A stretch of DNA of 44,155 nt from Rhodospirillaceae bacterium (GTDB lineage Bacteria > Pseudomonadota > Alphaproteobacteria > UBA8366): NCBI GenBank assembly GCA_002722095.1, contig PBKG01000023.1, positions 1 through 44,155 on the forward strand, given 5' to 3'. Made by a program: the position numbers and the translations under genes. The notes beneath the pieces were generated by a model. The model saw only the letters and a program-made list of their open reading frames with translations, was not told the DNA's origin and ran no database searches. Of the stretch, positions 1 to 9,677 are shown in pieces. How positions within the stretch are numbered: the stretch's first letter is position 1; every line of letters starts with the position of its first letter.

Positions 1-1
1 A

Positions 2-547
2 AAGGCTGCGGCGGCCGGCGCCGGGCCGGATGTAGGCATTATGGTCGACGCTACCGAAAGCTGGGATTTACTCACCGCGCGCAAAATGGGGTTGGCGCTG
101 CAGGACGCGGGAATCTTCTGGTACGAGGATCCCCTGGTTCATACGGACCTTGAGGGTCTCGCCGCATTAACCTCCCTGCTCGACATAGCGGTAACCGGTG
201 GCGAGCATCTCTATCAGCTCGTTCAATTCCGTGACACCTTCCAGGCTCGCGCACTCGATATCGCTATCCTGGATATCGCCCGGGTGGGCGGCATCACGCC
301 ATGGCGGAAAATCGCTGCGCTGGCGGAAGCCTTCCAAATGAGGGTTTGCGGCCATGTGGTGCCGGAAGTCCACGTGCATCTACTCGCAGCAGTGCCCAAT
401 GGCCATATGGTCGAATTCATGCCGCGCTCGACTCCTATTCTGAATGGCATGCCGGAACCGATCGACGGTGTCTTAAAAGCGCCGGACGGGCCGGGCCTGG
501 GTTTCGAATTAAATGAAAAGGCAGTGGAAAAGTTCCGTGTTGCCTGA
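2..547 (+). CDS. Mandelate racemase/muconate lactonizing enzyme family protein, C-terminal part
   Basis: This is the C-terminal barrel of an enolase-superfamily enzyme; the reading frame is open to the window edge, so the N-terminus lies outside. Superfamily metal-ligand motifs are visible in order: an Asp in GIMVDA, a Glu in WYEDPL and a Glu in GGEH, followed by DIARVGG. The motif GHVVPEVHVHL resembles the His-containing motif of the mandelate racemase subgroup, where His is a catalytic base. These enzymes abstract the alpha proton of a carboxylate, usually to dehydrate a sugar acid or racemise a hydroxy acid; the substrate cannot be told here. The gene converges on flaF with 18 bp between the stop codons. 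A second, different member of the superfamily lies at 28773-29891. Confidence 0.85.
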   Translation, partial: KAAAAGAGPDVGIMVDATESWDLLTARKMGLALQDAGIFWYEDPLVHTDLEGLAALTSLLDIAVTGGEHLYQLVQFRDTFQARALDIAILDIARVGGITPWRKIAALAEAFQMRVCGHVVPEVHVHLLAAVPNGHMVEFMPRSTPILNGMPEPIDGVLKAPDGPGLGFELNEKAVEKFRVA

Positions 548-565
548 CGCAACGAAAGCCATTAC

Positions 566-1006
566 CTAGGCGACGACATCGTCCTTATTCAACGCCTTGG
601 GCAATTCGGCAGGCGTTTCTGCTTCGGCTGACCCGGCATTTTCACCTTCGGGCACGGTCATGAGACCGGATGCGATATTCCGGTTGATGTCGATCAAAAC
701 TTTCAGTTTGCGCATTTCCGGTTCCGCCAACGCGGCAACCGTATGTTTGTCGATAAATACGCTGAGACTGAGAATGTTTTCTTTAATATCGAGAGGAAGC
801 GGATTTTCAGGCGTCGATATGTCGGCCTGGAAAATAGTCCACAGACGCCAATTCAAACGAAGAGCCGCCTTGTAGGCATCGACATCGTCCGAGCCACCTA
901 GGCATGCATCCATCATCCGAGCGGCCTCGAGTAACGCCCGCGCCTCATTTTGCGCCGCGTTCGCGCCTAATTTCTCGGAGGACTGATAGGCATCAGCCTG
1001 TGACAT
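566..1006 (-). CDS. flaF: Flagellar biosynthesis regulator FlaF
   Basis: A 146-residue soluble protein with the FlaF signature: an N-terminal helix beginning with QADAYQ, then LNWRLWTIFQADI and NPLPLDIKENILSLSVFI, where FlaF proteins carry a conserved RLW and a PLP..L...I.SLS motif. In alphaproteobacteria FlaF supports flagellin synthesis or secretion and acts opposite FlbT, which represses flagellin translation. The ATG overlaps the 3' end of flbT by 14 bp and has an AGAGG ribosome site, so the two are translationally coupled. The last 30 or so residues are Ala/Glu-rich and poorly conserved. Because flbT has lost its 5' end just upstream, the normal promoter of this pair is missing from this locus. 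Confidence 0.85.
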   Translation of the reverse strand: MSQADAYQSSEKLGANAAQNEARALLEAARMMDACLGGSDDVDAYKAALRLNWRLWTIFQADISTPENPLPLDIKENILSLSVFIDKHTVAALAEPEMRKLKVLIDINRNIASGLMTVPEGENAGSAEAETPAELPKALNKDDVVA

Positions 1007-1247
1007 GCTTTAGTACCTCTTCTTCATACTTCATCAGCTTTCGGCATTTTTTCAATGCGCCGTAAACATCGCCGACGATCACGCTTTTTCCGATCTCCAG
1101 TACTATGGGTGCCGAACTTGGAACCGCATCGACGAATTGTTTCACCAATTGGTTAAATTTTTGCTGATAATACCGATCCTTCTCAGGGAACATGTAAAGC
1201 ATCTGCACCATGAAATAAATCCGCTTGGCCGGACTATCCTCGGATTT
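993..1247 (-). pseudogene. flbT: flbT, 3' fragment (flagellar biosynthesis repressor FlbT, N-terminus missing)
   Basis: From about position 1245 downward on the minus strand the translation is typical FlbT: SPAKRIYFMVQMLYMF, a helix with KFNQLVKQFVDAVPS, and GALKKCRKLMKYEEEVLKHV. The usual N-terminal beta-rich part (about 45-50 residues beginning MxLKxxLKPGE in the family) is absent. The open frame continues upstream to an ATG at 1367, but that stretch is antisense to fliR and its translation does not look like FlbT. FlbT normally binds the flagellin mRNA leader and limits its translation. I see a truncated gene joined to fliR at about 1240-1250. A misassembly is the alternative to a genuine deletion or inversion. 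Confidence 0.75.
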
Positions 1248-1700
1248 TATGCCGGATTCGCCAACGCACTTCTCTTTAATCCACTCCTGTCCGATACCGG
1301 CGGTTTGCCGGCCGTATTTCTGTCTATTCTCGGGTTGTTGCTTATTTTTATCACGGACGCGCATCACATCATGCTAATGGGCGTCGTCGACAGCTATAGT
1401 CTTTTCGTGCCTGGGACGGTGCCGGAATTCGGAGATATTGCCGATACGTTCGCGAAATTTCTGGCACAGAGCTTTGCGCTCGGCTTCCAGATCGCCACCC
1501 CATTTCTGTTTGTCGGCATTCTATTTTATACCGGGCTCGGTTTGTTGGCCCGGTTGAATCCGCAACTGCCGGTATTTTTCGTCGCACTGCCGGTACAGAT
1601 ATGGATCGGGCTTTTCATAATGATGATTACATTTCCGGCGGCATTAATGTGGTTTCTTAACTATTTCGAATCTAATATGGGGCGGTTTCTCGCGCCGTAA
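1240..1700 (+). pseudogene. fliR: fliR, 3' fragment (flagellar export protein FliR, N-terminal half missing)
   Basis: From about 1242 the plus-strand frame encodes the C-terminal 150 residues of FliR: GFYAGFANALLFNP, LSILGLLLIFITDAHHIML, VDSYSLFVPG, then three membrane helices including FLFVGILFYTGLGLLARLNPQLPVFFVALPVQI. FliR is normally about 250 residues, so roughly the first 100 residues with the first membrane helices are gone. Upstream of 1240 the same frame is only antisense flbT (it begins at an ATG at 1137), so no proper start exists. FliR is part of the FliPQR export gate of the flagellar type III secretion system. flhB follows after 30 bp, as in normal fliR-flhB operons. An intact second copy elsewhere cannot be excluded. 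Confidence 0.75.
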
Positions 1701-1730
1701 GGTGCGGAACAGAGGCTCGAGGGAAGTTCG

Positions 1731-2837
1731 ATGTCCGAACAGGCCGACGAATCACAAAAAACAGAAGAACCGACACCCAAAAAACTCAATGAAGCCCGTG
1801 AACGGGGCAACGTTGCAGTTAGCCGTGAGATCAACACTTGGCTGATCCTTTTGGCGGCGGGCATTCTGATTGCGATGGCTTTTCCTTCCGCACTCCGGGG
1901 GATCAAGGCCTCCCTGCTACCTTTTGTTGAAGCGCCGCATTTGTTCGTCATGCTGCCAGGGGATATTTTTGCCGTTTTTGCCGATACGTTAGTGAATATC
2001 GGATCGGCCTTGTTTTGGCCGTTGCTTATCATTGTAATCGTTGCTGCCGCCGGCCCACTGATCCAGAACGGTCCGGTTTTCTCGCCGAAGGCGATCGGGT
2101 TCAAAACCGAGAAAATTAGCCCCATCAAGGGCGCGAAAAGGCTGTTTTCTGGAAATCAGTTGAACGAGTTTGTTAAAGGCGTTTTGAAGATTTCCATCGT
2201 TGCCATAATTGGCGCGTTGCCGGTGTTGCCACTAATGCCCGGGCTCGATTCTCTTACTACTTATTCGACGCAGGACTTTCTCGCGATCTTGCACGAAACG
2301 CTACTTAAGATGTTGGTCGCGGTCGTTGCGGTTTTGGCGGTAATTGCGATCGCCGATCTGATTTTCCAGCGCTACCGCCACAAAAAACAACTTCGCATGA
2401 CCAAACAAGAGGTTAAAGAGGAGCACAAGCAGTCCGAAGGCGATCCCACCGCGAAACAACGTCTCCGCCAAATCCGACAAGAGCGCGCGCGCCAGCGCAT
2501 GATGGCGGCGGTGCCGGAGGCGGATGTGGTGATTACCAACCCGACTCATTATGCGGTGGCGCTCAAATATGACGAAGACGAGATGGAAGCACCCAGAGTG
2601 ACGGCTAAAGGACAAGATCTGATTGCCCAGCGCATCCGCGAAATCGCGGAAGAAAATGACATCACCATCGTCGAAAACCCACCCTTGGCTCGTGCGCTCT
2701 TCGCCAGTGTCGATCTCGATGATGAAGTGCCGCCGGAACATTATCAGGCGGTTGCCGAAGTTATCAGTTATGTGTGGGGCTTGCGTGGCGGCAACGGCCG
2801 GGCTGCCGGCAATATGGCCGGCGCACCGGCAGAATAA
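1731..2837 (+). CDS. flhB: Flagellar type III export switch protein FlhB
   Basis: A 368-residue membrane protein of normal FlhB length. The N-terminus has the family motif EEPTPKKLNEARERGNVAVSRE, four membrane helices follow up to about residue 210, and the cytoplasmic domain carries the autocleavage motif NPTH at residues 270-273, where the chain is cut between Asn and Pro to switch export from rod/hook to filament substrates. The ATG has a strong GAGGGA ribosome site. It is intact, in contrast to fliR just upstream, and would normally be cotranscribed with it. If the upstream junction is real in the genome, flhB may have lost its native promoter. Confidence 0.95.
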   Translation: MSEQADESQKTEEPTPKKLNEARERGNVAVSREINTWLILLAAGILIAMAFPSALRGIKASLLPFVEAPHLFVMLPGDIFAVFADTLVNIGSALFWPLLIIVIVAAAGPLIQNGPVFSPKAIGFKTEKISPIKGAKRLFSGNQLNEFVKGVLKISIVAIIGALPVLPLMPGLDSLTTYSTQDFLAILHETLLKMLVAVVAVLAVIAIADLIFQRYRHKKQLRMTKQEVKEEHKQSEGDPTAKQRLRQIRQERARQRMMAAVPEADVVITNPTHYAVALKYDEDEMEAPRVTAKGQDLIAQRIREIAEENDITIVENPPLARALFASVDLDDEVPPEHYQAVAEVISYVWGLRGGNGRAAGNMAGAPAE

Positions 2838-2858
2838 TACCGGTTGTAGGAGCTTTCG

Positions 2859-4430
2859 ATGGCGCCCCCATCCGGCTGGTTGCGGAGTGTTTTTGCCCGA
2901 GTTCGCGGTGGCTCTTCGACCAACCCGGACCTTGCAGCGGTTTTCGAAAAAATGCCGTTCGGCATCGTTATGATCGATGATGCGAAAAGCGGTTTCCGTA
3001 TTGCCGCTTGCAACCCGGCGGCGGCCGAATTGCTCGAAGACGAAGCGGCGGCTGGGCGGGCTGTGGAGAGTTTTTTCGAGCGCTCGGCGGAGCTGGTCGC
3101 TGCACTGCGTGAGAATACAGACGCAACACCGGAGCCGTTGACGCTGCCGCTCAAGGCGAACCCGCAGCGCAGTATAGCCATCCATCCGGTACGCATAGAC
3201 GGCGGCAATCCTCACGTTTTGCATCTGACCGACGTTACCGAACAGGTTCGCCTCGAAACTCAATTTGCTCAGTCGCAAAAAATGCAGGCCGTCGGCCAGC
3301 TTGCGGGCGGGATTGCGCACGATTTCAATAATTTGCTGACGGCGATGATCGGGTTTTGCGATTTGCTACTGCAGCGTTTTCAGCCGGGTGAACAGGTATT
3401 CGCAGACGTCATGCAAATCAAGCAAAATGCTAATCGCGGTGCTCGGCTGGTGCGTCAGCTATTGGCCTTTTCGCGCCGGCAAACTCTGCAGCCACGGGTG
3501 CTTGCGGTTTCAGATGTCTTGGCCGAATTGACCAGTATGTTGAAGCGGCTTGTAGGCGACGATATCGACTTGTCGTTAATTCATGGGCGTGATCTTGGCG
3601 CAGTGTTGGTGGACCAGGGTCAGCTCGAACAGGTAATTATCAATCTCGTGGTCAACGCCCGCGATGCGATGGATGCGGGGGGGCGGCTCGAAATCGAAAC
3701 GTTCGATTTTATCCGTGGGACCGAACCGCTGGCAGGTCGCGATATGATGCCGCCCGGCAATTATGTGGCTATTCGGGTCAGCGATACCGGGGTTGGTATC
3801 GAGGATGAAAATCTGGAACGCATTTTCGACCCCTTCTTCACGACCAAGGAGGTAGGGTCGGGCACCGGGCTCGGGTTGGCGACCGTCTACGGTATCATCA
3901 AACAAACCGGCGGATTTGTGTTTGCCGAGAGCGCCGGCACCGGGGCGGGGGCACGATTTATAATTTATTTGCCCTGCCACGAAGGCGAAGCAGCAACGAC
4001 GCCGGTAATAGAGGCATCTCGGGCAGCGACGGACCTTACCGGCGGCGGTACGGTGCTACTGGTCGAAGACGAGGATCCGGTACGGTTGTTTGGCGCGCGT
4101 GCACTCCGCAGCAAAGGCTACAAGGTTGTCGAGGCTCATAACGGAGAGGTTGCGCTCGAATTGCTGCGCGACGAGAATTTCGACCTTTTGATCACCGATA
4201 TGATCATGCCGAACGTAAACGGTGCGGCGGTAATCGCCGCAGCTCGAAAGTCGCGGCCCGAACTGCCGGTAATCTGTATTTCCGGCCATACGGAAGAATC
4301 GATGGCAAAAGAGATGGATAATTTCGCCGATCTCCGATTCCTCGCCAAACCGTTCAGTCTGCAAGATTTGGCCGGTATGGTGAAAGATGCCATCGCCGAT
4401 GGCGACCGCCCCGCCGGTCCGACCGATTAG
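2859..4430 (+). CDS. cckA: CckA-like hybrid sensor histidine kinase/response regulator, without membrane segment
   Basis: A 523-residue hybrid kinase. Residues 20-130 form a PAS-like sensor. The dimerisation/phosphoacceptor helix has [17 protein letters not shown] with His154. The ATPase domain has [16 protein letters not shown] and [16 protein letters not shown]-terminal receiver starting VLLVEDED has phosphoacceptor Asp447 in LLITDMIMP and the conserved Lys in LAKPF. The kinase core and the phrase [12 protein letters not shown] resemble CckA, which feeds phosphate through ChpT to CtrA and CpdR. Canonical Caulobacter CckA is nearly 700 residues with two N-terminal membrane helices; none is present here and an in-frame TAG at 2847 prevents extension. 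The start has a TAGGAG ribosome site, 21 bp after flhB, suggesting cotranscription. Confidence 0.82.
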   Translation: MAPPSGWLRSVFARVRGGSSTNPDLAAVFEKMPFGIVMIDDAKSGFRIAACNPAAAELLEDEAAAGRAVESFFERSAELVAALRENTDATPEPLTLPLKANPQRSIAIHPVRIDGGNPHVLHLTDVTEQVRLETQFAQSQKMQAVGQLAGGIAHDFNNLLTAMIGFCDLLLQRFQPGEQVFADVMQIKQNANRGARLVRQLLAFSRRQTLQPRVLAVSDVLAELTSMLKRLVGDDIDLSLIHGRDLGAVLVDQGQLEQVIINLVVNARDAMDAGGRLEIETFDFIRGTEPLAGRDMMPPGNYVAIRVSDTGVGIEDENLERIFDPFFTTKEVGSGTGLGLATVYGIIKQTGGFVFAESAGTGAGARFIIYLPCHEGEAATTPVIEASRAATDLTGGGTVLLVEDEDPVRLFGARALRSKGYKVVEAHNGEVALELLRDENFDLLITDMIMPNVNGAAVIAAARKSRPELPVICISGHTEESMAKEMDNFADLRFLAKPFSLQDLAGMVKDAIADGDRPAGPTD

Positions 4431-4489
4431 AAAAATACTCTGTTTCTCTTACTCATTGATTTTAAGTGTATTATCGCATTCGAAAATTA

Positions 4490-4504
4490 GAACAAAAAAA
4501 GAAC
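4490..4504. promoter_or_regulatory. LexA (SOS) box in the recA promoter region
   Basis: The sequence GAAC-AAAAAAA-GAAC is an exact match to the direct-repeat LexA box of alphaproteobacteria (GTTC-N7-GTTC read on the other strand). It lies about 130 bp upstream of the recA start, in the 206-bp gap after cckA. A third GAAC half-site sits at 4515-4518 with 10-bp rather than 7-bp spacing. LexA repression of recA with release on DNA damage is the expected behaviour. Confidence 0.85.
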
Positions 4505-4636
4505 TTGCGAAAAAGAACAAATAGTGTACATTTTTTCCAAATCGTGACCGGGACCGGCGACACACCACGCCGAAGTCCAAAACGCGGTTCGGTTGCCAGT
4601 GCAGGATCGCTATGAAATAAGGAAAGGAACGTCGCT

Positions 4637-5764
4637 ATGTCACAATCAGCAATTCGTCTCGTCGAAAAGGATAGTATGGACAAACAAAAAGCTCTGGAAG
4701 CTGCGCTGGGACAGATCGAACGGTCCTATGGCAAGGGATCGATCATGAAACTGGGCCAGCAGGACCAGGCGGTCGATATTGAAGCGGTATCGACCGGGTC
4801 TCTGGGCCTCGATATCGCGCTGGGCATTGGCGGCCTGCCAAAAGGCCGGATCGTCGAAATCTATGGGCCCGAAAGCTCGGGTAAGACCACCTTAGCCCTG
4901 CATGTCATCGCCGAGGCACAAAAGAGTGGCGGTACGTGTGCATTTCTCGATGCGGAACATGCGCTCGACCCGTCCTATGCCAAGAAGTTGGGTGTCGATC
5001 TCGACGATTTGTTGATTTCCCAGCCCGATGCGGGCGAACAAGCGCTGGAAATTGCCGATACTCTGGTACGGTCCGGTGCCATCGACGTATTGGTCGTGGA
5101 TTCCGTCGCCGCATTGGTCCCGCGGGCGGAACTGGAAGGCGAAATGGGCGACACCCATGTGGGTTTGCATGCTCGCCTCATGAGCCAGGCGTTGCGTAAG
5201 CTCACCGGCTCGATTTCACGCTCCCAGACCATGGTGATCTTCATCAATCAGATCCGAATGAAGATCGGCGTCATGTTTGGTAGCCCCGAAACCACGACCG
5301 GGGGCAATGCGCTCAAATTCTATTCCAGTGTGCGGCTTGATATTCGTCGGATTGGTGCGATCAAGGATAAGGATGACGTGGTTGGCAACCAGACCCGGGT
5401 CAAAGTCGTCAAGAACAAGGTCGCTCCCCCGTTCAAGATGGTCGAATTCGACATCATGTACGGCGAGGGTATCTCCAAGACCGGTGAATTGCTCGATCTT
5501 GGCGTCGATGCGGGGATTGTCGAGAAGTCCGGTGCCTGGTTCTCCTATGGCGATCAGCGTATTGGACAAGGTCGTGAAAACGCCAAGACTTTTCTCACCG
5601 AAAACGCTGAGATCGCGACCGATATCGAACGTCAGGTGCGTGAAAGCGCCGGAATTCTGACCGAAAAGATGCTTGAGGGCGGTGGTGCCGATACCGGTGA
5701 CGATGCCGACAATGAAGATGACCTGACAGCGTTGGAGGCAGAAGAGGCCGCCGCCAGCAAATAG
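4637..5764 (+). CDS. recA: Recombinase RecA
   Basis: A 375-residue RecA. The Walker A motif GPESSGKTT spans residues 77-85; other hallmarks are [11 protein letters not shown], the Walker B strand [12 protein letters not shown], the L2 region [22 protein letters not shown], and an acidic Asp/Glu-rich C-tail. It forms filaments on single-stranded DNA for strand exchange and stimulates LexA self-cleavage. The start at 4637 has an AGGAAAGGA ribosome site and gives the SQ..RLVE..S.DK N-terminus usual in alphaproteobacteria; the later Met at residue 14 is a less likely start. The gene has its own SOS-type promoter region and a strong terminator 60 bp downstream, so it is monocistronic. Confidence 0.99.
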   Translation: MSQSAIRLVEKDSMDKQKALEAALGQIERSYGKGSIMKLGQQDQAVDIEAVSTGSLGLDIALGIGGLPKGRIVEIYGPESSGKTTLALHVIAEAQKSGGTCAFLDAEHALDPSYAKKLGVDLDDLLISQPDAGEQALEIADTLVRSGAIDVLVVDSVAALVPRAELEGEMGDTHVGLHARLMSQALRKLTGSISRSQTMVIFINQIRMKIGVMFGSPETTTGGNALKFYSSVRLDIRRIGAIKDKDDVVGNQTRVKVVKNKVAPPFKMVEFDIMYGEGISKTGELLDLGVDAGIVEKSGAWFSYGDQRIGQGRENAKTFLTENAEIATDIERQVRESAGILTEKMLEGGGADTGDDADNEDDLTALEAEEAAASK

Positions 5765-5824
5765 GAATTTCATAGCGATTGTGGTGCTTTCAGTGCCCCA
5801 CACTGGTGTATCTCGCAATGGCCT

Positions 5825-5855
5825 GGCCTCGGGAGCTTTCCCGGGGCCTTTTTTT
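5825..5855 (+). terminator. Rho-independent terminator of recA
   Basis: A 10-bp GC-rich stem (GGCCTCGGGA with TCCCGGGGCC, one G-T pair), a four-base loop GCTT and a run of seven T follow the recA stop by about 60 bp. The rest of the 289-bp gap before alaS (5856-6053) shows no gene or clear motif. Confidence 0.9.
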
Positions 5856-6053
5856 CAGCAGCGTAAAATTTATTGCGCCGTGCCGTTTTTGGGTGAGTGT
5901 GATTTCCGACGCCGATTTAGCTGTGATTTGCCTCCTATGGGGCGGGAGCGGATAGCTGGACAGGCCGCGTTGCCCAAGCTAAAACCGCGACTTTGACCGG
6001 TTCAGTACCCGTAGCTTGGAGAATGCCACCGGTTCGCTGCGAAGATTGGAGCA

Positions 6054-8711
6054 ATGACCAGTACCAACGACATACGGACGGCGTTTTTGGAATTTTTTCG
6101 CCGCGATGGCCATGAGGTCGTTGATTCCTCGCCGTTGGTCCCGCGCAACGACCCTACGCTTATGTTCACCAATGCCGGCATGGTGCAGTTCAAGAACGTC
6201 TTCACCGGTGCCGAGCAGCGGCCCTATTCCCGTGCCACCACGTCACAAAAATGCGTAAGGGCCGGCGGCAAACACAATGACCTCGAGAATGTCGGTCATA
6301 CCGCGCGCCACCACACCTTTTTCGAAATGCTCGGCAATTTTTCCTTCGGCGATTATTTCAAGGAACATGCCATCGAATGCGCCTGGTCGCTGGTGACCGA
6401 AGAGTTCGGCCTCGACAAGGAGCGCTTGTTGGTCACCGTCTACGCCGAGGATGACGAGGCTGCGGGTTTATGGGCGAAAATCGCGGGCCTTTCCGACGAC
6501 AAAATAATTCGCATCGGTACATCGGACAATTTCTGGGCTATGGGCGATACGGGCCCCTGTGGGCCATGCTCTGAAATCTTCTTCGATCACGGCGATCACA
6601 TTGAGGGCGGTCCTCCGGGCACACCGGAGGAGGATGGCGACCGGTTCGTCGAAATCTGGAACTTGGTGTTCATGCAGTATGAACAGGAAACACCAGACAA
6701 CCGGGTCGATCTGCCAAAGCCCTCGATCGATACCGGGATGGGCCTCGAGCGCATGGCGGCGGTGCTGCAAGGGACCCATGATAATTATGAAATCGACCTG
6801 ATGCGGGGCTTGATCGAAGCCTCCGCGGAAGCCAGCAACACCGATCCCGACGGCGATCGTTCGGTTTCGCACCGGGTAATTGCCGATCACCTTCGTGCCT
6901 GCAGCTTTTTGATCGCCGACGGCGTACTTCCGTCGAACGAGGGGCGGGGCTACGTGCTCCGCCGGATCATGCGTCGCGCGATGCGTCATGCCCATTTGCT
7001 CGGCTGCAAAGACCCATTGATGTACCGCCTTGTGCCGAGCCTGGTTGCGGCCATGGGACAACATTATCCGGATCTTGGACGAGCCGAGCCGTTGATCACC
7101 GAAACCTTCAAACTTGAAGAGGTCCGATTCAAAGACATGCTGGGCCGTGGGCTCAAATTGCTCGATGATGAAACCGACAAGCTCGCATCTGGCGGAGTGT
7201 TGCCGGGCGAAGTGGCGTTTAAACTCTACGATACATATGGGTTTCCGCTCGATTTGACCGAAGATATTCTGCGTGGGCAGGGCCAAACGGTCGATCAGGA
7301 CGGTTTCGATACGGCGATGGAAAACCAGCGCGCGGCGGCGCGTAAGGCCTGGGCCGGGTCCGGTGACGCAGCGACCGAAGCGGTCTGGTTCGATCTACGC
7401 GAAGAAGTGGGTGCGACCGAATTCCTCGGATATGAGACCGAACGCGCGGAAGGCGTCGTTACCGCAATTGTTTTGAACGGCGAACGGGTTGAAACGGCGG
7501 AAAAAGGCGATGAAATTGCCTTCACAGTCAACCAAACACCCTTCTATGGGGAGTCCGGCGGGCAAGTGGGCGATTCCGGGAACGCAATCAGTGCAGAGGG
7601 TGTCTCTGTTGAAATCACCGATACGCAGAAAAAGCTGGACGATATGTATGTTCATCTCGCCAAGGTCACGAAGGGAACGTTGCGCCTAGATGACGCGATT
7701 GAGCTTGTGGTGGACGAGGATCGGCGCGGCAAATTGCGTGCAAACCATTCGGTTACCCATTTGATGCATGCGGCACTCCGCGAACGGCTTGGCGAACATG
7801 TGACGCAAAAGGGCTCTCTCGTGGCACCCGATTATATGCGCTTCGATTTCAGCCACCCCAAAGCGATCGAAGGAGATGAACTGCGAACGATAGAAGCGGA
7901 TGTGAACGCGCAAATTCGTGCTAACAGCTCGGTCGAAACGCGCCTGATGACACCCGATGATGCGGTTGCAGAGGGAGCGCTGGCGTTGTTCGGTGAGAAA
8001 TATGGCGAGGAGGTGCGCGTCGTTTCCATGGGCGAACGCAGTCACAATGGCCGGGTTTATTCGGTCGAATTGTGTGGCGGCACTCATGTCTCGCAAGTTG
8101 GCGAAATTGGATTTTTCAAGATTACGAACGAAGGCGCTGTTGCCGCTGGGGTGCGTCGTATCGAGGCGGTTACCGGTGGGGCAGCGCTTGAGCATGTGAC
8201 GCAACAGGAAGGTTTTTTGTCGGCAGCGTCTGCAGCGCTCAAGGCCGCATCGGCGGACTTGCCGGACCGCATCACCGCACTGCTGGAAGAACGTCGCAAG
8301 CTGGAACGCGAGGTATCCGATTTGCGCCAGAAAATCGCCGCGGGAGGCGGTGGCGGCGGCGGTGCAACCGACACCAAAGAAATCGCCGGGTTTAAGTTCG
8401 TTGGCCGTGAGGTCGACGGCATTCCCGCCAAGGAATTGAAGCCGTTGGTCGACACACTAAAGCAGCAAATCGGCTCCGGTGTGGTCGCTGTGGCAGCCGT
8501 TGACGGAACCAAAGCATCGCTGGTGGTCGGAGTTACGGATGATCTTACAGATCGTGTCGACGCGGTGACGCTGGTTCGCGCCGGCGCACCGGCTATTGGT
8601 GGCAAAGGCGGCGGTGGTCGGCCCGACATGGCGCAAACCGGCGGACCGGAAGGGGCTGGTGCGGCACAGGCATTGAATGATATCGAAGCGGCGTTAAGCG
8701 AGAGTGACTAG
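6054..8711 (+). CDS. alaS: Alanine--tRNA ligase
   Basis: An 885-residue class II alanyl-tRNA synthetase of full length. The N-terminal catalytic core has [21 protein letters not shown] and [10 protein letters not shown]. The editing domain has the zinc motifs HSVTH (near residues 565-569) and CGGTH (near 674-678). The C-terminal oligomerisation domain begins after a linker containing seven consecutive glycines at about residue 763. The enzyme charges tRNA-Ala and clears mischarged Ser or Gly. The ATG follows an ATTGGAG ribosome site. It frequently lies downstream of recA in alphaproteobacteria. moxR starts 3 bp after its stop codon, so they are probably cotranscribed. Confidence 0.98.
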   Translation: MTSTNDIRTAFLEFFRRDGHEVVDSSPLVPRNDPTLMFTNAGMVQFKNVFTGAEQRPYSRATTSQKCVRAGGKHNDLENVGHTARHHTFFEMLGNFSFGDYFKEHAIECAWSLVTEEFGLDKERLLVTVYAEDDEAAGLWAKIAGLSDDKIIRIGTSDNFWAMGDTGPCGPCSEIFFDHGDHIEGGPPGTPEEDGDRFVEIWNLVFMQYEQETPDNRVDLPKPSIDTGMGLERMAAVLQGTHDNYEIDLMRGLIEASAEASNTDPDGDRSVSHRVIADHLRACSFLIADGVLPSNEGRGYVLRRIMRRAMRHAHLLGCKDPLMYRLVPSLVAAMGQHYPDLGRAEPLITETFKLEEVRFKDMLGRGLKLLDDETDKLASGGVLPGEVAFKLYDTYGFPLDLTEDILRGQGQTVDQDGFDTAMENQRAAARKAWAGSGDAATEAVWFDLREEVGATEFLGYETERAEGVVTAIVLNGERVETAEKGDEIAFTVNQTPFYGESGGQVGDSGNAISAEGVSVEITDTQKKLDDMYVHLAKVTKGTLRLDDAIELVVDEDRRGKLRANHSVTHLMHAALRERLGEHVTQKGSLVAPDYMRFDFSHPKAIEGDELRTIEADVNAQIRANSSVETRLMTPDDAVAEGALALFGEKYGEEVRVVSMGERSHNGRVYSVELCGGTHVSQVGEIGFFKITNEGAVAAGVRRIEAVTGGAALEHVTQQEGFLSAASAALKAASADLPDRITALLEERRKLEREVSDLRQKIAAGGGGGGGATDTKEIAGFKFVGREVDGIPAKELKPLVDTLKQQIGSGVVAVAAVDGTKASLVVGVTDDLTDRVDAVTLVRAGAPAIGGKGGGGRPDMAQTGGPEGAGAAQALNDIEAALSESD

Positions 8712-8714
8712 AAA

Positions 8715-9578
8715 ATGACAGAACAAATCCAATTTGAAGGCACCGACAGCTATGTCGCAACCGAAGATCTGATGGTTGCGGTCAATGCCGCCGTCGCGCT
8801 GGAACGGCCGCTGTTGATCAAAGGCGAGCCTGGAACCGGTAAAACGATACTTGCTCATGAGGTGGCCCGCGCCATCGAATGTCCTTTGATCGAATGGCAT
8901 ATCAAATCGACCACCAAGGCGCAGCACGGTTTGTACGAGTATGACGCGGTAAAGCGTCTGCGCGATAGCCAACTCGGCGACGAGCGGGTGCACGAAATCG
9001 GCAATTACATCGTTCGCGGCAAGCTATGGGAAGCGTTCACCGCCGATCACCGGCCGGTGTTGCTCATCGACGAAATCGACAAGGCGGATATCGAATTCCC
9101 GAACGATTTATTGCTAGAGCTCGATCGCATGGAATTTTTCGTCTATGAGACTCAAGAGCGGGTCGTGGCCGAGCAACGGCCGATCGTGATCATCACGTCA
9201 AACAATGAAAAAGAGCTGCCGGATGCGTTCTTGCGCCGCTGTTTCTTCCATTACATCGCTTTTCCAGATGAAGAGACGATGCGTGAAATCATCGATGTAC
9301 ATTTTCCTGATATTCAGGGCTTTTTGGTGCGCGATGCACTTAGAATCTTTTACGACATTCGTGAAACGCCTGGCCTTAAAAAGCGCCCTTCGACTTCGGA
9401 ACTACTCGATTGGCTGAAGTTGTTGATGGTGGAAGATTTGCCGGCTGATGCGCTTAGAAACCAGGATCCCAAAAAGCTCATCCCGCCCCTCTATGGTGCC
9501 TTGCTTAAGAACGAACAGGATGTCCAGCTTTTCGAACGGTTGGCTTTCATGGCCAAACGCGAGCAAGGCAGCAGTTAG
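8715..9578 (+). CDS. MoxR-type AAA+ ATPase (CoxD-like)
   Basis: A 287-residue AAA+ protein. Walker A GEPGTGKT is at residues 37-44, Walker B VLLIDEIDK at 115-123, sensor 1 is IITSNNEKELPDAF, and the arginine region is LRRCFFHYIAFPD. The winged part includes GLKKRPSTSELLDWLKLL, typical of the CoxD/MoxR subgroup that pairs with CoxE-like VWA proteins as a chaperone for protein or metal-cofactor maturation. Its likely partner is the VWA gene at 11138, separated from it by the opposite-strand DUF2336 gene. The client is unknown. The start is inferred from the ATG 3 bp after alaS; its ribosome site is weak and lies in the alaS end. Confidence 0.88.
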   Translation: MTEQIQFEGTDSYVATEDLMVAVNAAVALERPLLIKGEPGTGKTILAHEVARAIECPLIEWHIKSTTKAQHGLYEYDAVKRLRDSQLGDERVHEIGNYIVRGKLWEAFTADHRPVLLIDEIDKADIEFPNDLLLELDRMEFFVYETQERVVAEQRPIVIITSNNEKELPDAFLRRCFFHYIAFPDEETMREIIDVHFPDIQGFLVRDALRIFYDIRETPGLKKRPSTSELLDWLKLLMVEDLPADALRNQDPKKLIPPLYGALLKNEQDVQLFERLAFMAKREQGSS

Positions 9579-9592
9579 GGCGGTTTCCTGAT

Positions 9593-9619
9593 AATTCGCC
9601 GCAGTCGCTCCGGCGAATT
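9593..9619. other. Perfect hairpin between convergent genes
   Basis: A 9-bp perfect inverted repeat AATTCGCCG / CGGCGAATT with a 9-base loop lies 15 bp after the moxR stop, where moxR and the DUF2336 gene converge. Neither strand has a T-tract after it, so it is not a standard intrinsic terminator; it may protect mRNA ends or aid termination in both directions. Confidence 0.45.
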
Positions 9620-9677
9620 CGTATCGGATCAAAGTTTCCAGAATTACATTAAGGTCGTCGAGCGAAACCGGCCTAAG

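Noticed and set aside
1137..1245. Start of fliR at the ATG at 1137
   Set aside because: The first 35 or so residues are antisense of flbT and do not resemble the FliR N-terminus.
2301..3320. Long minus-strand open frame (339 codons) across flhB and cckA
   Set aside because: It is antisense to two clearly recognised genes, and its translation is Arg/His-rich without any family pattern.
8340..8370. GGC/GGT repeat in alaS as a regulatory repeat
   Set aside because: It encodes a seven-glycine linker in frame between domains, which explains it.
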